In this document: positions 6,682 to 13,780 of the stretch, piece after piece
Position numbering within the stretch: position 1 is the stretch's first letter
How the letters are laid out: every line of letters begins with the position of its first letter
NCBI GenBank assembly: GCA_937988865.1
Contig: CALKHV010000018.1
Location: forward strand, 1-14,280
Origin: an uncultured Propionibacteriaceae bacterium
Lineage (GTDB): Bacteria; Actinomycetota; Actinomycetes; Propionibacteriales; Propionibacteriaceae
Direction of reading: 5' to 3'
Length of the DNA stretch: 14,280 nucleotides
The notes under the pieces: generated by a model
Told to the model about the DNA's origin: nothing
The model's database searches: none
The model's input: the letters and a program-made list of their open reading frames with translations, nothing else
Program-made: the position numbers and the translations under genes

Positions 6682-7619
6682 TCCCCCACGCTAGACGAGA
6701 GTCCGACTCCGCCCAGGATGGCGTCCACATTCCCCGGGTCCCCGGCGTCCAGCCACGTGATCCGGGCGTCCCTGCCGTACCAGCCCAGTTGCTTGCGCGC
6801 GAACCTCCGAGTCCCCCTGATGATGGCCTCCTGCGCTCCTGTCTCGGTGAGTTCGCCGTCGAGCATCGCCAGGATCTGCCGATACCCCAGGGCTCGGGAC
6901 GCGGTGAGCCCGCGACGCAGGCCGACCGCCTCCAGTCGCAGCACCTCATCCACCAGACCGGACGCCCACATCTCGTGGACGCGGGCCTCGATGCGGGCGT
7001 CCATGACGTCACGGGGCAGTCGCAGACCGAACTGGTGGACGTCATCGAGGGCATAGGTCCACGCCGGGAGCTGCGAGCTGAACCCCCCGGTCAGCTCGAT
7101 CACCTCGAGCGCGCGGACGATCCTGCGTCCATTGCCGGGCAGGATGCCGGAGGCCGTCCCTGGTGACAGGGTCGCAAGCTCGGCATGCAGCGCGTCCGAC
7201 CCGATCTCGGCAAGTCGGTATTCCCACCGCGCCCGAACCTGTGCGTCCGTCCCCGGAAAGCTGAACTGGTCGACGATGGCCCTGGTGTACAGGGCAGAAC
7301 CACCCACGAGGATCGGCACGACACCTCGTGCACGGCATTGGTCGATGACCCCCCGCGCCAGCTCCTGGAAGTCGGCCACGGAAGCCGACTCGGTGACGTC
7401 GGAGATGTCGATCAGGTGGTGGACGACTCCACGTCGTTCGGCCGCCGTCGGTTTGGCCGTGCCGATGTCCATGCCGCGGTAGACCAGCATCGAATCGGCG
7501 TTGACGACCTCGGCACCCTGCCCCTGCGCCTCGAGCCCCAGCGCGATCTCGACAGCCAGACTCGACTTGCCACTCGCGGTGGCACCGACGAGGACGATCA
7601 GCGGCAACATGGACGCCAT
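6678..7619 (-). CDS. miaA: tRNA dimethylallyltransferase
   Basis: MiaA transfers a dimethylallyl group to N6 of adenosine 37 in tRNAs reading UNN codons, giving i6A. The 313-residue protein from ATG 7619 opens with LIVLVGATASGKSS, whose P-loop (12-20) binds the prenyl diphosphate. It continues with VVNADSM and VYRGMDIGTAKP (about 38-57) and VVHHLIDI, then GGSALY and later GRRIVRALEVIE and the C-terminal TRRFARKQLGWYGRD, all typical of the family. A GGGGGA stretch lies 3 bases before ATG 7619. A second in-frame ATG at 7610 is possible, and the longer open frame upstream has no family sequence. It is first in the leftward cluster, and its partner miaB, which acts next on the same base, lies about 600 bp away in the same orientation beyond one oppositely directed gene. 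Confidence 0.95.
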   Translation of the reverse strand: MASMLPLIVLVGATASGKSSLAVEIALGLEAQGQGAEVVNADSMLVYRGMDIGTAKPTAAERRGVVHHLIDISDVTESASVADFQELARGVIDQCRARGVVPILVGGSALYTRAIVDQFSFPGTDAQVRARWEYRLAEIGSDALHAELATLSPGTASGILPGNGRRIVRALEVIELTGGFSSQLPAWTYALDDVHQFGLRLPRDVMDARIEARVHEMWASGLVDEVLRLEAVGLRRGLTASRALGYRQILAMLDGELTETGAQEAIIRGTRRFARKQLGWYGRDARITWLDAGDPGNVDAILGGVGLSSSVGE

Positions 7620-7768
7620 TGTCCCCCAACTCCCCCTTCCCCTCGTCGAAGGGGTTTCGCTGTCAGCGTGCTGTGACTTCCGGAAAAGGGGGTGACGTGG
7701 GCTCCATGCAGCGGCAGACTGGACGCGTGCCTCGGTCCTGGGGCGGTGCCTCACGAGAGGAGTTGCTT
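7620..7768. other. Divergent intergenic region between miaA and the acidic antitoxin-like gene
   Basis: This 149-bp gap must hold the leftward promoter for miaA-dapF-hflX-dinG and the rightward promoter for the acidic protein. I found no pair of -35/-10 elements good enough to call. A 5-bp inverted repeat (CCCCT 7639-7643, AGGGG 7650-7654) is too short to interpret. The ribosome site AGAGGAG at its right end belongs to the rightward gene. Confidence 0.5.
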
Positions 7769-8164
7769 ATGGGAATCTTCGACAAGGTCAAGGAAGCCCT
7801 CGGTATCGACGAAGCCGATTCGGTTGTCGACGATGTTCAGGACGCCGCTCAAGAAGCCCAGGACGAGGTGGTCCAGTCACTTGGAGACCTGTCCGATGAC
7901 GCGGCCGACAAGGCCGATGACGTGGCGGACCAGGTGTCCGACACGGTCGACGACGCAACGGATGCGGTCGCCGACAAGGTCGACGAAGTCACCGACGAAT
8001 CCTGGCTCGACAAGGCCAGGGACGAGATCGCTGACTACGCCGACAACATCGACGCCGGCATCGAGAAGGTTGGCGACGCCATTGACGACCTGACGGGCGA
8101 CAAGTACGCCTCCCAGATCGACAAGGGTCAACACTTCCTCCATGAGAAGGTCGACGACCTCTGA
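7769..8164 (+). CDS. Acidic helical protein, Rv0909/MT0933 antitoxin-like family
   Basis: The protein has 131 residues from ATG 7769, which follows AGAGGAG at good spacing. It starts MGIFDKVKEALG and ends with TGDKYASQIDKGQ (109-121) and a short charged helix. This matches the actinobacterial antitoxin Rv0909 family pattern (MGxFDKxK at the start, GGKYxxxxDKxQ near the end). Between them, residues 20-80 are a low-complexity, very acidic run of Asp, Ala and Val in a near-regular amphipathic spacing (DDAADKADDVADQVSDTV), making it longer than the usual short family members. There is no Cys, signal peptide or membrane segment. No toxin gene is adjacent: both neighbours are tRNA-modification genes on the other strand. 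It could equally be a stress-related helical protein of LEA-like character. The family call is moderately sure; the antitoxin role is unproven here. Confidence 0.7.
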   Translation: MGIFDKVKEALGIDEADSVVDDVQDAAQEAQDEVVQSLGDLSDDAADKADDVADQVSDTVDDATDAVADKVDEVTDESWLDKARDEIADYADNIDAGIEKVGDAIDDLTGDKYASQIDKGQHFLHEKVDDL

Positions 8165-8187
8165 GCGAGGGCCACATCCCAGACCAC

Positions 8188-8221
8188 CCACAGGGCCGGT
8201 GCGCGAGCACCGGCCCTGTGG
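8188..8221. terminator. Perfect 15-bp hairpin with GCGA loop, bidirectional terminator
   Basis: Arms CCACAGGGCCGGTGC (8188-8202) and GCACCGGCCCTGTGG (8207-8221) pair without mismatch around a GNRA-type GCGA loop. It lies between two convergent stops, 24 bp after the acidic-protein gene (8164) and 12 bp after the leftward miaB stop (8234). No T-run follows on either side. It is the strongest palindrome I found in the window. Confidence 0.85.
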
Positions 8222-8233
8222 CGTCTCGGGGCC

Positions 8234-9703
8234 TCAGGCGCCGTGGACCCGGAGCGACGGCATCCCCAGGGCCACGCCCGTCGCCCGCGGGTCGAGGTGC
8301 CGGGCCTGCCAGGCGTCTCCGCCGCGCGTCCGCCTGAGGTTGGTGATGGCCCTGTCGGCAGTCAGGTGGTGGGGCGCGGCATAACTCACCACCGTCTCGG
8401 CGATGTCCCCCGGCCTCGGACGCAGTGCGACGTCGTCCGGCACCTTCACGTGCACGAGGCGGTTGTCCCGTGCGCGACCGGACATGCGGTTCGTCGCCGC
8501 GTCCTTGCGTCCCTCACCGTCGGCGAACATCACCTCCACGGTCGAGCCCACGACCGTCTGATTCTCGGCCCACGCAATGGCGTCGACCTCGTCGACCAGG
8601 CGCAGATAGCGCTCCTGAATCACCTGGCCTGGCACCTGGTCCGGCCTGGTGGCCGCCGGCGTCCCCGGACGGATCGAGTACTTGAAGGTGAAGGCCGCCG
8701 AGAAGCGCGAGGCCCGAGCGACATCGAGCGTTCGCTGGAAGTCTTCCTCGGTCTCACCCGGAAAGCCCACGATGATGTCGGTCGTGATGGCCGCCGTCGG
8801 GATCCGGTCACGCACCCGCTCGAGGATGCCGAGGAACTTCTCGCTCCGGTACGACCGACGCATGTCGCGCAGCACCTTGTCAGACCCCGATTGCAGCGGC
8901 ATGTGAAGGCTGGGCATGACGTTGCGGGTCTCGGCCATCGCGGCGATCACGTCATCGGTGAATGCCGCGGGGTGAGGGCTCGTGAAGCGGACGCGTTCCA
9001 GACCCTCGATCTCGCCACATGCCCGCAGCAGGGAGCCGAACGCCAGCCGATCGCCGAACTCGACCCCGTAGGTGTTGACGTTCTGACCCAGCAGGGTGAC
9101 CTCCTGGACGCCCTCGTCCACCAATGCCTCGATCTCTCGCAGGATGTCACCCGGACGCCGATCCGTCTCCTTGCCGCGCAGCGACGGAACGATGCAGAAC
9201 GTGCAGGTGTTGTTGCACCCGACGCTGATCGACACCCACGCTGAATAGGGCGACTCGCGTCGGGTCGGCAGATTCGAGGGGAACGTCTCGAGCGCCTCCG
9301 CGATCTCGACCTGGGCCTCGTGCTGGACGCGGGCCCGCTCCAGGAGGACGGGCAGGGCACCCACATTGTGCGTCCCGAACACGACGTCGACCCACGGGGC
9401 CCTGGCGACGATCACGTCCCGATCCTTCTGGGCCATGCACCCACCCACGGCGATCTGCATCCCGGGACGCTTCGACTTGATCGAGGCCATGTGGCCGAGG
9501 TTGCCGTAGAGGCGGTTGTCGGCGTTCTCGCGCACAGCACAAGTGTTGAACACCACCAGGTCGGCACCACCGGCAGCCGAGACGTCGACGTCACTGCGGA
9601 CGTACCCGGCGTCCTCCAGCAGCCCGGAGATGCGCTCGGAGTCATGGGCGTTCATCTGGCATCCGTAGGTGATGACGGAATAGGTGCGCGCTGGGTCGGA
9701 CAT
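8234..9703 (-). CDS. miaB: tRNA-2-methylthio-N6-dimethylallyladenosine synthase
   Basis: MiaB is a radical-SAM methylthiotransferase that converts i6A37 (made by MiaA) to ms2i6A37 in tRNA. The 489 residues show the N-terminal domain with its three cluster cysteines (C15 in TYGCQMN, C55 in FNTCAVRE, C89 in VGGCMAQ). The radical-SAM CxxxCxxC is at C163, C167 and C170 (GCNNTCTFC). GFPGETEEDF follows, and a C-terminal TRAM domain lies at about 390-455, ending at VVSYAAPHHL. A tail of some 35 residues follows the TRAM domain. ATG 9703 is preceded by GTGGGG at 4 bases. The gene is transcribed alone, divergent from the epimerase gene and closed by the shared hairpin. Confidence 0.96.
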   Translation of the reverse strand: MSDPARTYSVITYGCQMNAHDSERISGLLEDAGYVRSDVDVSAAGGADLVVFNTCAVRENADNRLYGNLGHMASIKSKRPGMQIAVGGCMAQKDRDVIVARAPWVDVVFGTHNVGALPVLLERARVQHEAQVEIAEALETFPSNLPTRRESPYSAWVSISVGCNNTCTFCIVPSLRGKETDRRPGDILREIEALVDEGVQEVTLLGQNVNTYGVEFGDRLAFGSLLRACGEIEGLERVRFTSPHPAAFTDDVIAAMAETRNVMPSLHMPLQSGSDKVLRDMRRSYRSEKFLGILERVRDRIPTAAITTDIIVGFPGETEEDFQRTLDVARASRFSAAFTFKYSIRPGTPAATRPDQVPGQVIQERYLRLVDEVDAIAWAENQTVVGSTVEVMFADGEGRKDAATNRMSGRARDNRLVHVKVPDDVALRPRPGDIAETVVSYAAPHHLTADRAITNLRRTRGGDAWQARHLDPRATGVALGMPSLRVHGA

Positions 9704-9765
9704 GGTGCCCCACTGTAGCCGTGGACGCTCCTCCTCTGTTGCCGTGGAATCTGCGGGATCTTCGA

Positions 9766-9771
9766 TAACCT
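9766..9771 (+). promoter_or_regulatory. Probable -10 element of the epimerase-ATPase pair
   Basis: TAACCT fits the actinobacterial TANNNT -10 and ends 7 bases before the ATG at 9778. The sequence from here to the start codon has the same spacing as at lexA (TAACGT then ATG). There is no ribosome site before the ATG, so a leaderless start is likely. No convincing -35 is visible at 16-18 bp. Confidence 0.4.
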
Positions 9772-9777
9772 GCGCTC

Positions 9778-10704
9778 ATGGCGACCCTTCCCAGCGGTGA
9801 GCAGTACAGGATCCGTTTCGGCGACCAGTCCGCGATCATCACCGAACAGGGAGCGACGCTTCGCAGTTACCGCGTCGGGGACCGCGATGTCGTGCTCCCC
9901 TTCGGGGAGGCTGACTCACCCCAGGGGTGTCAGGGGCAGCACCTGCTCCCGTGGCCCAATCGCATCCGGGACGGACGCTGGGATCTCGACGGCGTCACCC
10001 ACCAACTTCCGCTCACCGAGGTGCCCCGCCACAACGCCATCCACGGACTCGTGTCGTGGCTGCCATGGAGGCTCACGACGCACACCGACAGCAGGGGGGG
10101 TCCAGAGGGGGCGGGGCCCACCTCTGCTGGACGCAGCATCGAGCAGCGGGTCACAGTCTTCCCGCAGCCGGGCTGGCCCGGCGTCATCGAGTGCCAGGTG
10201 CGTCACACACTGGACGCCCGCGGTCTCACCGTCGAGGTCGCCGTCACCAACCTGGGGACCGTCGCCGTGCCGGTCGGCTACGCCGCCCATCCCTACCTCG
10301 CACTCGATGCGCCGATCGACCAATGGCGGGTCACCGCCCCGTTCGACCAGTACCTCGTCGTGGACGACCGGCTCCTGCCCCGTCATCTCGCTCCTGTCGA
10401 CGGGACACCCGCCGACCTGCGTGCGGTTCAGTCGTTCGGTGACAGACGGCTCGACACGGCCTTCCGACATGTCGGCGGACCCTGGTCGGTCACGGTGTCC
10501 GCGTCCGGGCACGAGGTTGAACTGTGGACTGACGAGGGCCTGGGCTGGATGCAGGTCTACACACCGGATGATCGGGCCAGCCTGGCTGTCGAGCCCATGA
10601 GCTGCGGCCCGGACGCGTTCAACGGCGGCGAGACGGCTCAGGGGCTCACCCGGCTGGAGCCCGACTCGTCGGTGTCATGGCGGTGGGGGCTGACCGCACG
10701 ATGA
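9778..10704 (+). CDS. Aldose 1-epimerase (galactose mutarotase-like) family protein
   Basis: Family enzymes interconvert alpha and beta anomers of aldoses; some act on hexose-6-phosphates. The 308 residues show LLPWPNRIRDGRW (56-68, sugar-binding Asn-Arg), HNAIHGLV (85-92, His89), the catalytic-type His171 in GYAAHPYLAL, QVYTPDD (259-265), and the general-base Glu272 in LAVEPMSCGPDAFN. These are all in the order expected of the galactose mutarotase superfold. The ATG at 9778 has no ribosome site but sits 7 bases past a TANNNT box. The stop overlaps the next start as ATGA (10701-10704), coupling it to an amino-acid ABC ATPase, an odd partner for a sugar enzyme. No sugar-pathway genes are nearby, so the physiological substrate is unknown and galM is not assigned. 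Confidence 0.88.
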   Translation: MATLPSGEQYRIRFGDQSAIITEQGATLRSYRVGDRDVVLPFGEADSPQGCQGQHLLPWPNRIRDGRWDLDGVTHQLPLTEVPRHNAIHGLVSWLPWRLTTHTDSRGGPEGAGPTSAGRSIEQRVTVFPQPGWPGVIECQVRHTLDARGLTVEVAVTNLGTVAVPVGYAAHPYLALDAPIDQWRVTAPFDQYLVVDDRLLPRHLAPVDGTPADLRAVQSFGDRRLDTAFRHVGGPWSVTVSASGHEVELWTDEGLGWMQVYTPDDRASLAVEPMSCGPDAFNGGETAQGLTRLEPDSSVSWRWGLTAR

Positions 10705-11444
10705 GCGAACCAGTCGTCCGGCTGGTCGACGTCACCAAGCGCTTCGGCGACCTCCAGGTCCTCGACGGTGTGTCCCTCGACATCCACAGCGGCGAGGTCG
10801 TGGCGTTGCTGGGCCCGTCAGGTTCGGGCAAGTCAACGCTGTGCCGCACGATCAATGGGCTCGAAACCATCGACACCGGACGCATCGAGGTGCTCGGAGC
10901 ACCACTCCCGTCCGATCCGATCGGCCTCGCCGCCCTCCGCGAGCGGGTCGGCATGGTCTTCCAGGGCTTCAACCTCTTCCGGACGCGGACCGTCCTCGAC
11001 AACGTGACCCTCGGGCCGATCAAGGTGCTCGGCCTCAGCACGGACGCAGCCCACGCCCGTGGGATCGCGCTGCTCACCAAGGTCGGGGTCGCCGACCAGG
11101 CCGCGAAACGCCCGACGGAACTGTCCGGTGGACAGCAGCAACGAGTCGCCATCGCGCGCGCACTCGCCATGGACCCGGCGGTCCTCCTGTTCGACGAGCC
11201 GACGTCAGCGCTTGATCCCGAGATGGTGGGAGAAGTCATGGGCGTCGTCACAGCCCTCGCGCGCGAAGGCCGGACGATGCTCGTCGTGACACATGAGATG
11301 TCGTTCGCGCGCGACGTCGCGTCCCGGATCGTCTTCATGGACGCCGGGGTGATCCTGGAGGACACCACGCCCGAGCGCTTCTTCACCGCACCCGCGACCG
11401 ATCGGGCGCGGGACTTCCTCAACCGGGGGCGGAGCGGGTCGTAG
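10701..11444 (+). CDS. Polar amino acid (glutamate-type) ABC transporter ATP-binding protein, orphan
   Basis: This is a cytoplasmic ATPase subunit of the PAAT family, GluA/GlnQ-like. The 247 residues from ATG 10701 contain Walker A GPSGSGKST (38-46), the Q-loop VFQGFNLF (Q88) followed by TVLDNVTLGPIKVLG, signature LSGGQQQ (141-147), Walker B VLLFDEP with catalytic Glu166, the D-loop SALDP and the switch His198. The TLGPIKV stretch and 247-residue length are hallmarks of glutamate/glutamine importers. The alternative ATG at 10677 lies inside the epimerase gene; the ATGA overlap favours 10701. Permease and substrate-binding genes, which normally follow (gluBCD in Corynebacterium, at the same miaB-recX location), are missing. 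After the TAG stop, 5 bp separate it from the rny stop on the opposite strand. Confidence 0.9.
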   Translation: MSEPVVRLVDVTKRFGDLQVLDGVSLDIHSGEVVALLGPSGSGKSTLCRTINGLETIDTGRIEVLGAPLPSDPIGLAALRERVGMVFQGFNLFRTRTVLDNVTLGPIKVLGLSTDAAHARGIALLTKVGVADQAAKRPTELSGGQQQRVAIARALAMDPAVLLFDEPTSALDPEMVGEVMGVVTALAREGRTMLVVTHEMSFARDVASRIVFMDAGVILEDTTPERFFTAPATDRARDFLNRGRSGS

Positions 11445-11449
11445 GACTG

Positions 11450-13000
11450 CTACCGCGCCACCTCGGTGGCCCGCGATTCCCGGACGACCGTGATGCGGAT
11501 CTGACCGGGGTAGGTCAGTTCGCCCTCGACCTCACGCGCGATGTCACGCGCCATGGCGTGGGACGCAGCGTCGTCCACCTCGTCGGGCGTGACCATCACC
11601 CGCACCTCGCGCCCGGCCTGCATGGCGAAGACCTTGTCCACCCCGGGATGGGCAGCCGCGATGGCCTCCAGACGCTCCAGACGATGGACATAGGCCTCCA
11701 GTGACTCGCGGCGGGCACCGGGACGCGAACCCGAGATCGCGTCGGCCGCCTGCGTGAGCACGGCCTCCACCGTCATGGGCTCGACCTCGTTGTGGTGAGC
11801 CTCGATCGCGTGCACGATGTCGGGGTGCTCACCGTGCCGTCGGGCGAGGTCGGCTCCCACCAGGGCGTGCGATCCCTCAACTTCATGGGTGAGGGCCTTG
11901 CCGATGTCGTGCAGGAAGGCCGCGCGCTTGCAGGTGGCCACGTCAAGGCCCAATTCGGACGCCATCATCCCCGCCAGGTGCGCGCACTCGACGAGGTGTC
12001 GCAAGACGTTCTGTCCGTAGGACGTCCGGTAGCGAAGCGAACCAAGGATCGGCAACAGGTCAGGGTGGAGGTCCGAGATCCCCACTTCAGCCAGCGCATC
12101 CTCCGCACCACGGATGCAGCGCTCCTGGATGCGTGCCAACGATCGCGCATGCACCTCCTCGATGCGCGCGGGATGAATCCGGCCATCGGCCACGAGTTCG
12201 ACGAGAGTGACACGCGCAGCCTCCCGGCGAACCGGGTCGAAGCAGCTCAGCAGGACCGACTCGGGCGTGTCATCGATCATGACGTTGACGCCGGTCACCT
12301 GCTCGAAGGCCCGGATGTTGCGTCCCTCGCGCCCGATGATGCGTCCCTTCATCTCATCGTTTGGCAGATCGACCGTGGCGATCACCGACTCCGCGGTCTG
12401 CTCGGACGCCAGCCGCTGGATGGACGTGACGATGATTCGTTGGGCGATCCGCTCACCATCACGCTGCGCAGCGCGTTCGATGTCGCGGGCGAGGGTGTTC
12501 GCCTCCAGCCGGCTCTCGTGACCGACGATGGCCATGAGCTCGGCCCGTGCCGCGTCGGTGGCAAGTCCTGCCACACGTTCCAGCTCCGTCCGCGCTGCCT
12601 CGTGCTGTGCCTTGAGCTCCGTCTCGGCAGACACAAGGTCGTCCTGCCGCTGACGCAGACGGTCGGTGCGCGCCTGAATGCTCGCAAGTTCACCGCTGAG
12701 TCGATCCTGGAGTTCGGCGAGTCGCGCCTCGCGCTTCTCCTGGGACGCCCGCAACTCACGCAGTTCAGCGCGCTCAGCCCTCGCCAACTCCTCGGCCTCC
12801 AGCCGACGACGCTCGGCGTCAGCCAGCAACGACGCGGCTTCAGCCCGTGCGTCCGCCGCCTGCTGCCTGACCAGCGGGACGAGCTCCTCATGTCGTGAGT
12901 GTGACGGCCTGCGCACCAACAGGACGGCGATCATGCCGATCGCAACCACCAGCAGGATCGACATCACCACCATCAGGTTGATGATCTGCGGTCTGTCCAT
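11450..13000 (-). CDS. rny: Ribonuclease Y
   Basis: RNase Y is a membrane-anchored endoribonuclease that starts decay and processing of many mRNAs. The 516-residue protein has an N-terminal membrane helix (about 8-29), then a long charged coiled coil (about 38-190, rich in Arg, Glu and Ala). A KH RNA-binding domain follows with GRIIGREGRNIRAFE (219-233) and VMIDDTPE. The HD domain carries the metal-binding H364-D365 in FLHDIGKAL and a downstream IEAHHNE. The C-terminal ending YPGQIRITVVRE is typical. ATG 13000 is preceded by GAGGAGG at 5 bases, a very good ribosome site. Mycobacteria lack this enzyme, so it helps narrow the host lineage. It is transcribed toward and nearly abuts the ABC ATPase gene with no terminator between. 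Confidence 0.96.
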   Translation of the reverse strand: MDRPQIINLMVVMSILLVVAIGMIAVLLVRRPSHSRHEELVPLVRQQAADARAEAASLLADAERRRLEAEELARAERAELRELRASQEKREARLAELQDRLSGELASIQARTDRLRQRQDDLVSAETELKAQHEAARTELERVAGLATDAARAELMAIVGHESRLEANTLARDIERAAQRDGERIAQRIIVTSIQRLASEQTAESVIATVDLPNDEMKGRIIGREGRNIRAFEQVTGVNVMIDDTPESVLLSCFDPVRREAARVTLVELVADGRIHPARIEEVHARSLARIQERCIRGAEDALAEVGISDLHPDLLPILGSLRYRTSYGQNVLRHLVECAHLAGMMASELGLDVATCKRAAFLHDIGKALTHEVEGSHALVGADLARRHGEHPDIVHAIEAHHNEVEPMTVEAVLTQAADAISGSRPGARRESLEAYVHRLERLEAIAAAHPGVDKVFAMQAGREVRVMVTPDEVDDAASHAMARDIAREVEGELTYPGQIRITVVRESRATEVAR

Positions 13001-13271
13001 ATCGGCCTCCTCGGGCGTGCGAGTGCGCCGAGAGGCGCGTACACATCAAGGCCGAGCCGAAGTTCACGACGCCTGGGAGGCGCCCTGAACGGGAATGGTC
13101 CTGCACATATCGCGGCTGCCGGTTCTGGGGGCTGCATCGCAGCACGTCAGAGCCGGATTCACATGTCGCGCACCTTCGGGGGGTCACCCAAGCACGAGGT
13201 TATTGCCGCGTCGTTGCGCGACGCAAGCAGAACGCGCATTCGGGCACAACCCACCATCGATGCGGACGCAC
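13001..13271. other. Intergenic gap between recX and rny
   Basis: This is the longest gap inside the leftward recA-recX-rny run, 271 bp. It should hold the end of the recA-recX transcript and the rny promoter. I find a 6-bp stem with 5-base loop (GCGTCG 13208-13213, CGACGC 13219-13224) some 50 bp beyond the recX stop, without a T-run; this is a weak terminator candidate. The GAGGAGG ribosome site of rny is at its left end. The open frames crossing it resemble nothing and I call no gene here. Confidence 0.5.
13208..13224 (-). terminator. Weak hairpin downstream of recX
   Basis: GCGTCG and CGACGC form a 6-bp stem around TTGCG, about 48 bp past the recX stop. It could end the recA-recX mRNA but is short and lacks a T-run, so this is a low-confidence call. 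Confidence 0.25.
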
Positions 13272-13778
13272 TCACACGTTCGCGTCCAGGAACTCGCGGA
13301 CGACCTGGCCCACGATCGAGGGACCGTAGCCCTTCCGCGCCAGGACGCCGCTCAGGCGCCGCTGCACCGTCTCTCGCGGCAGGCCCGCGAGCGTGCGGAC
13401 CTTGCGGTCGGCGAGAGCACGAGCTGCGTCAAGTTCAGAGTCGCGATCGATGCCGGCGACCGCGTCCGCGATGGTGTCGGGGTCGATCCCCTTGGCCGCA
13501 AGCTCCCTCGTGATGGCGTAGCGCGAGAGTTTGCGGTGCTCGTGCCGAGAAGTCGCCCAGGCACCCCCGAAGCGTGCGTCATCGATGAGCCCCACCTCCT
13601 CCAGTCGGTCGAGCACCTCGCGACTCACGTCGGGGGGAACCCGCTTCTTGGCCAGTGCGACTTCGAGTTCACGCCGTGAGCAATCACGCTGCGTCAACTT
13701 CCGCAGGGCGATCTCTCGAGCCACGTCGTGGGCGTCCGCCGGAGAATCCTCCGACGGCACGCCTCGGACGTCGTCCAT
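13272..13778 (-). CDS. recX: RecX, regulator of RecA
   Basis: RecX binds RecA filaments and limits RecA activity. The 168 residues have a short acidic N-terminus followed by the three-helix repeats of the family: ALRKLTQRDCSRRELEVAL with the partner DRLEEVGLIDDARFGGAW (the classic LxxxGLIDDxxF motif), then RKLSRYAITRELAAKGID, then a C-terminal RRLSGVLARKGYGPSIV. The ATG at 13778 lies 2 bp after the recA stop (13781-13783), so recX is cotranscribed and probably translationally coupled with recA. A GAGGTGG inside the end of recA, about 11 bases off, is a distant ribosome site. Length is at the short-to-normal end for actinobacterial RecX. Confidence 0.93.
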   Translation of the reverse strand: MDDVRGVPSEDSPADAHDVAREIALRKLTQRDCSRRELEVALAKKRVPPDVSREVLDRLEEVGLIDDARFGGAWATSRHEHRKLSRYAITRELAAKGIDPDTIADAVAGIDRDSELDAARALADRKVRTLAGLPRETVQRRLSGVLARKGYGPSIVGQVVREFLDANV

Positions 13779-13780
13779 GA

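Noticed and set aside
5791..7056. 421-codon rightward open frame over dapF and miaA
   Set aside because: It crosses two well-identified genes on the other strand and has low-complexity, His/Arg-rich composition typical of antisense frames.
7639..7654. CCCCT/AGGGG inverted repeat before miaA
   Set aside because: A 5-bp stem in GC-rich DNA is expected by chance and has no T-run or clear position relative to a gene end.
7620..7754. 45-residue upstream extension of miaA
   Set aside because: The sequence is unlike the family, whose P-loop is normally within the first 20 residues; ATG 7619 fits.
11792..12898. 368-codon rightward open frame inside rny
   Set aside because: Antisense to the KH/HD and coiled-coil coding sequence of RNase Y; no recognisable motif.
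12888..13187. Leftward 99-codon frame overlapping the rny start
   Set aside because: It overlaps the rny N-terminus in another frame, lacks a ribosome site and has no recognisable content.
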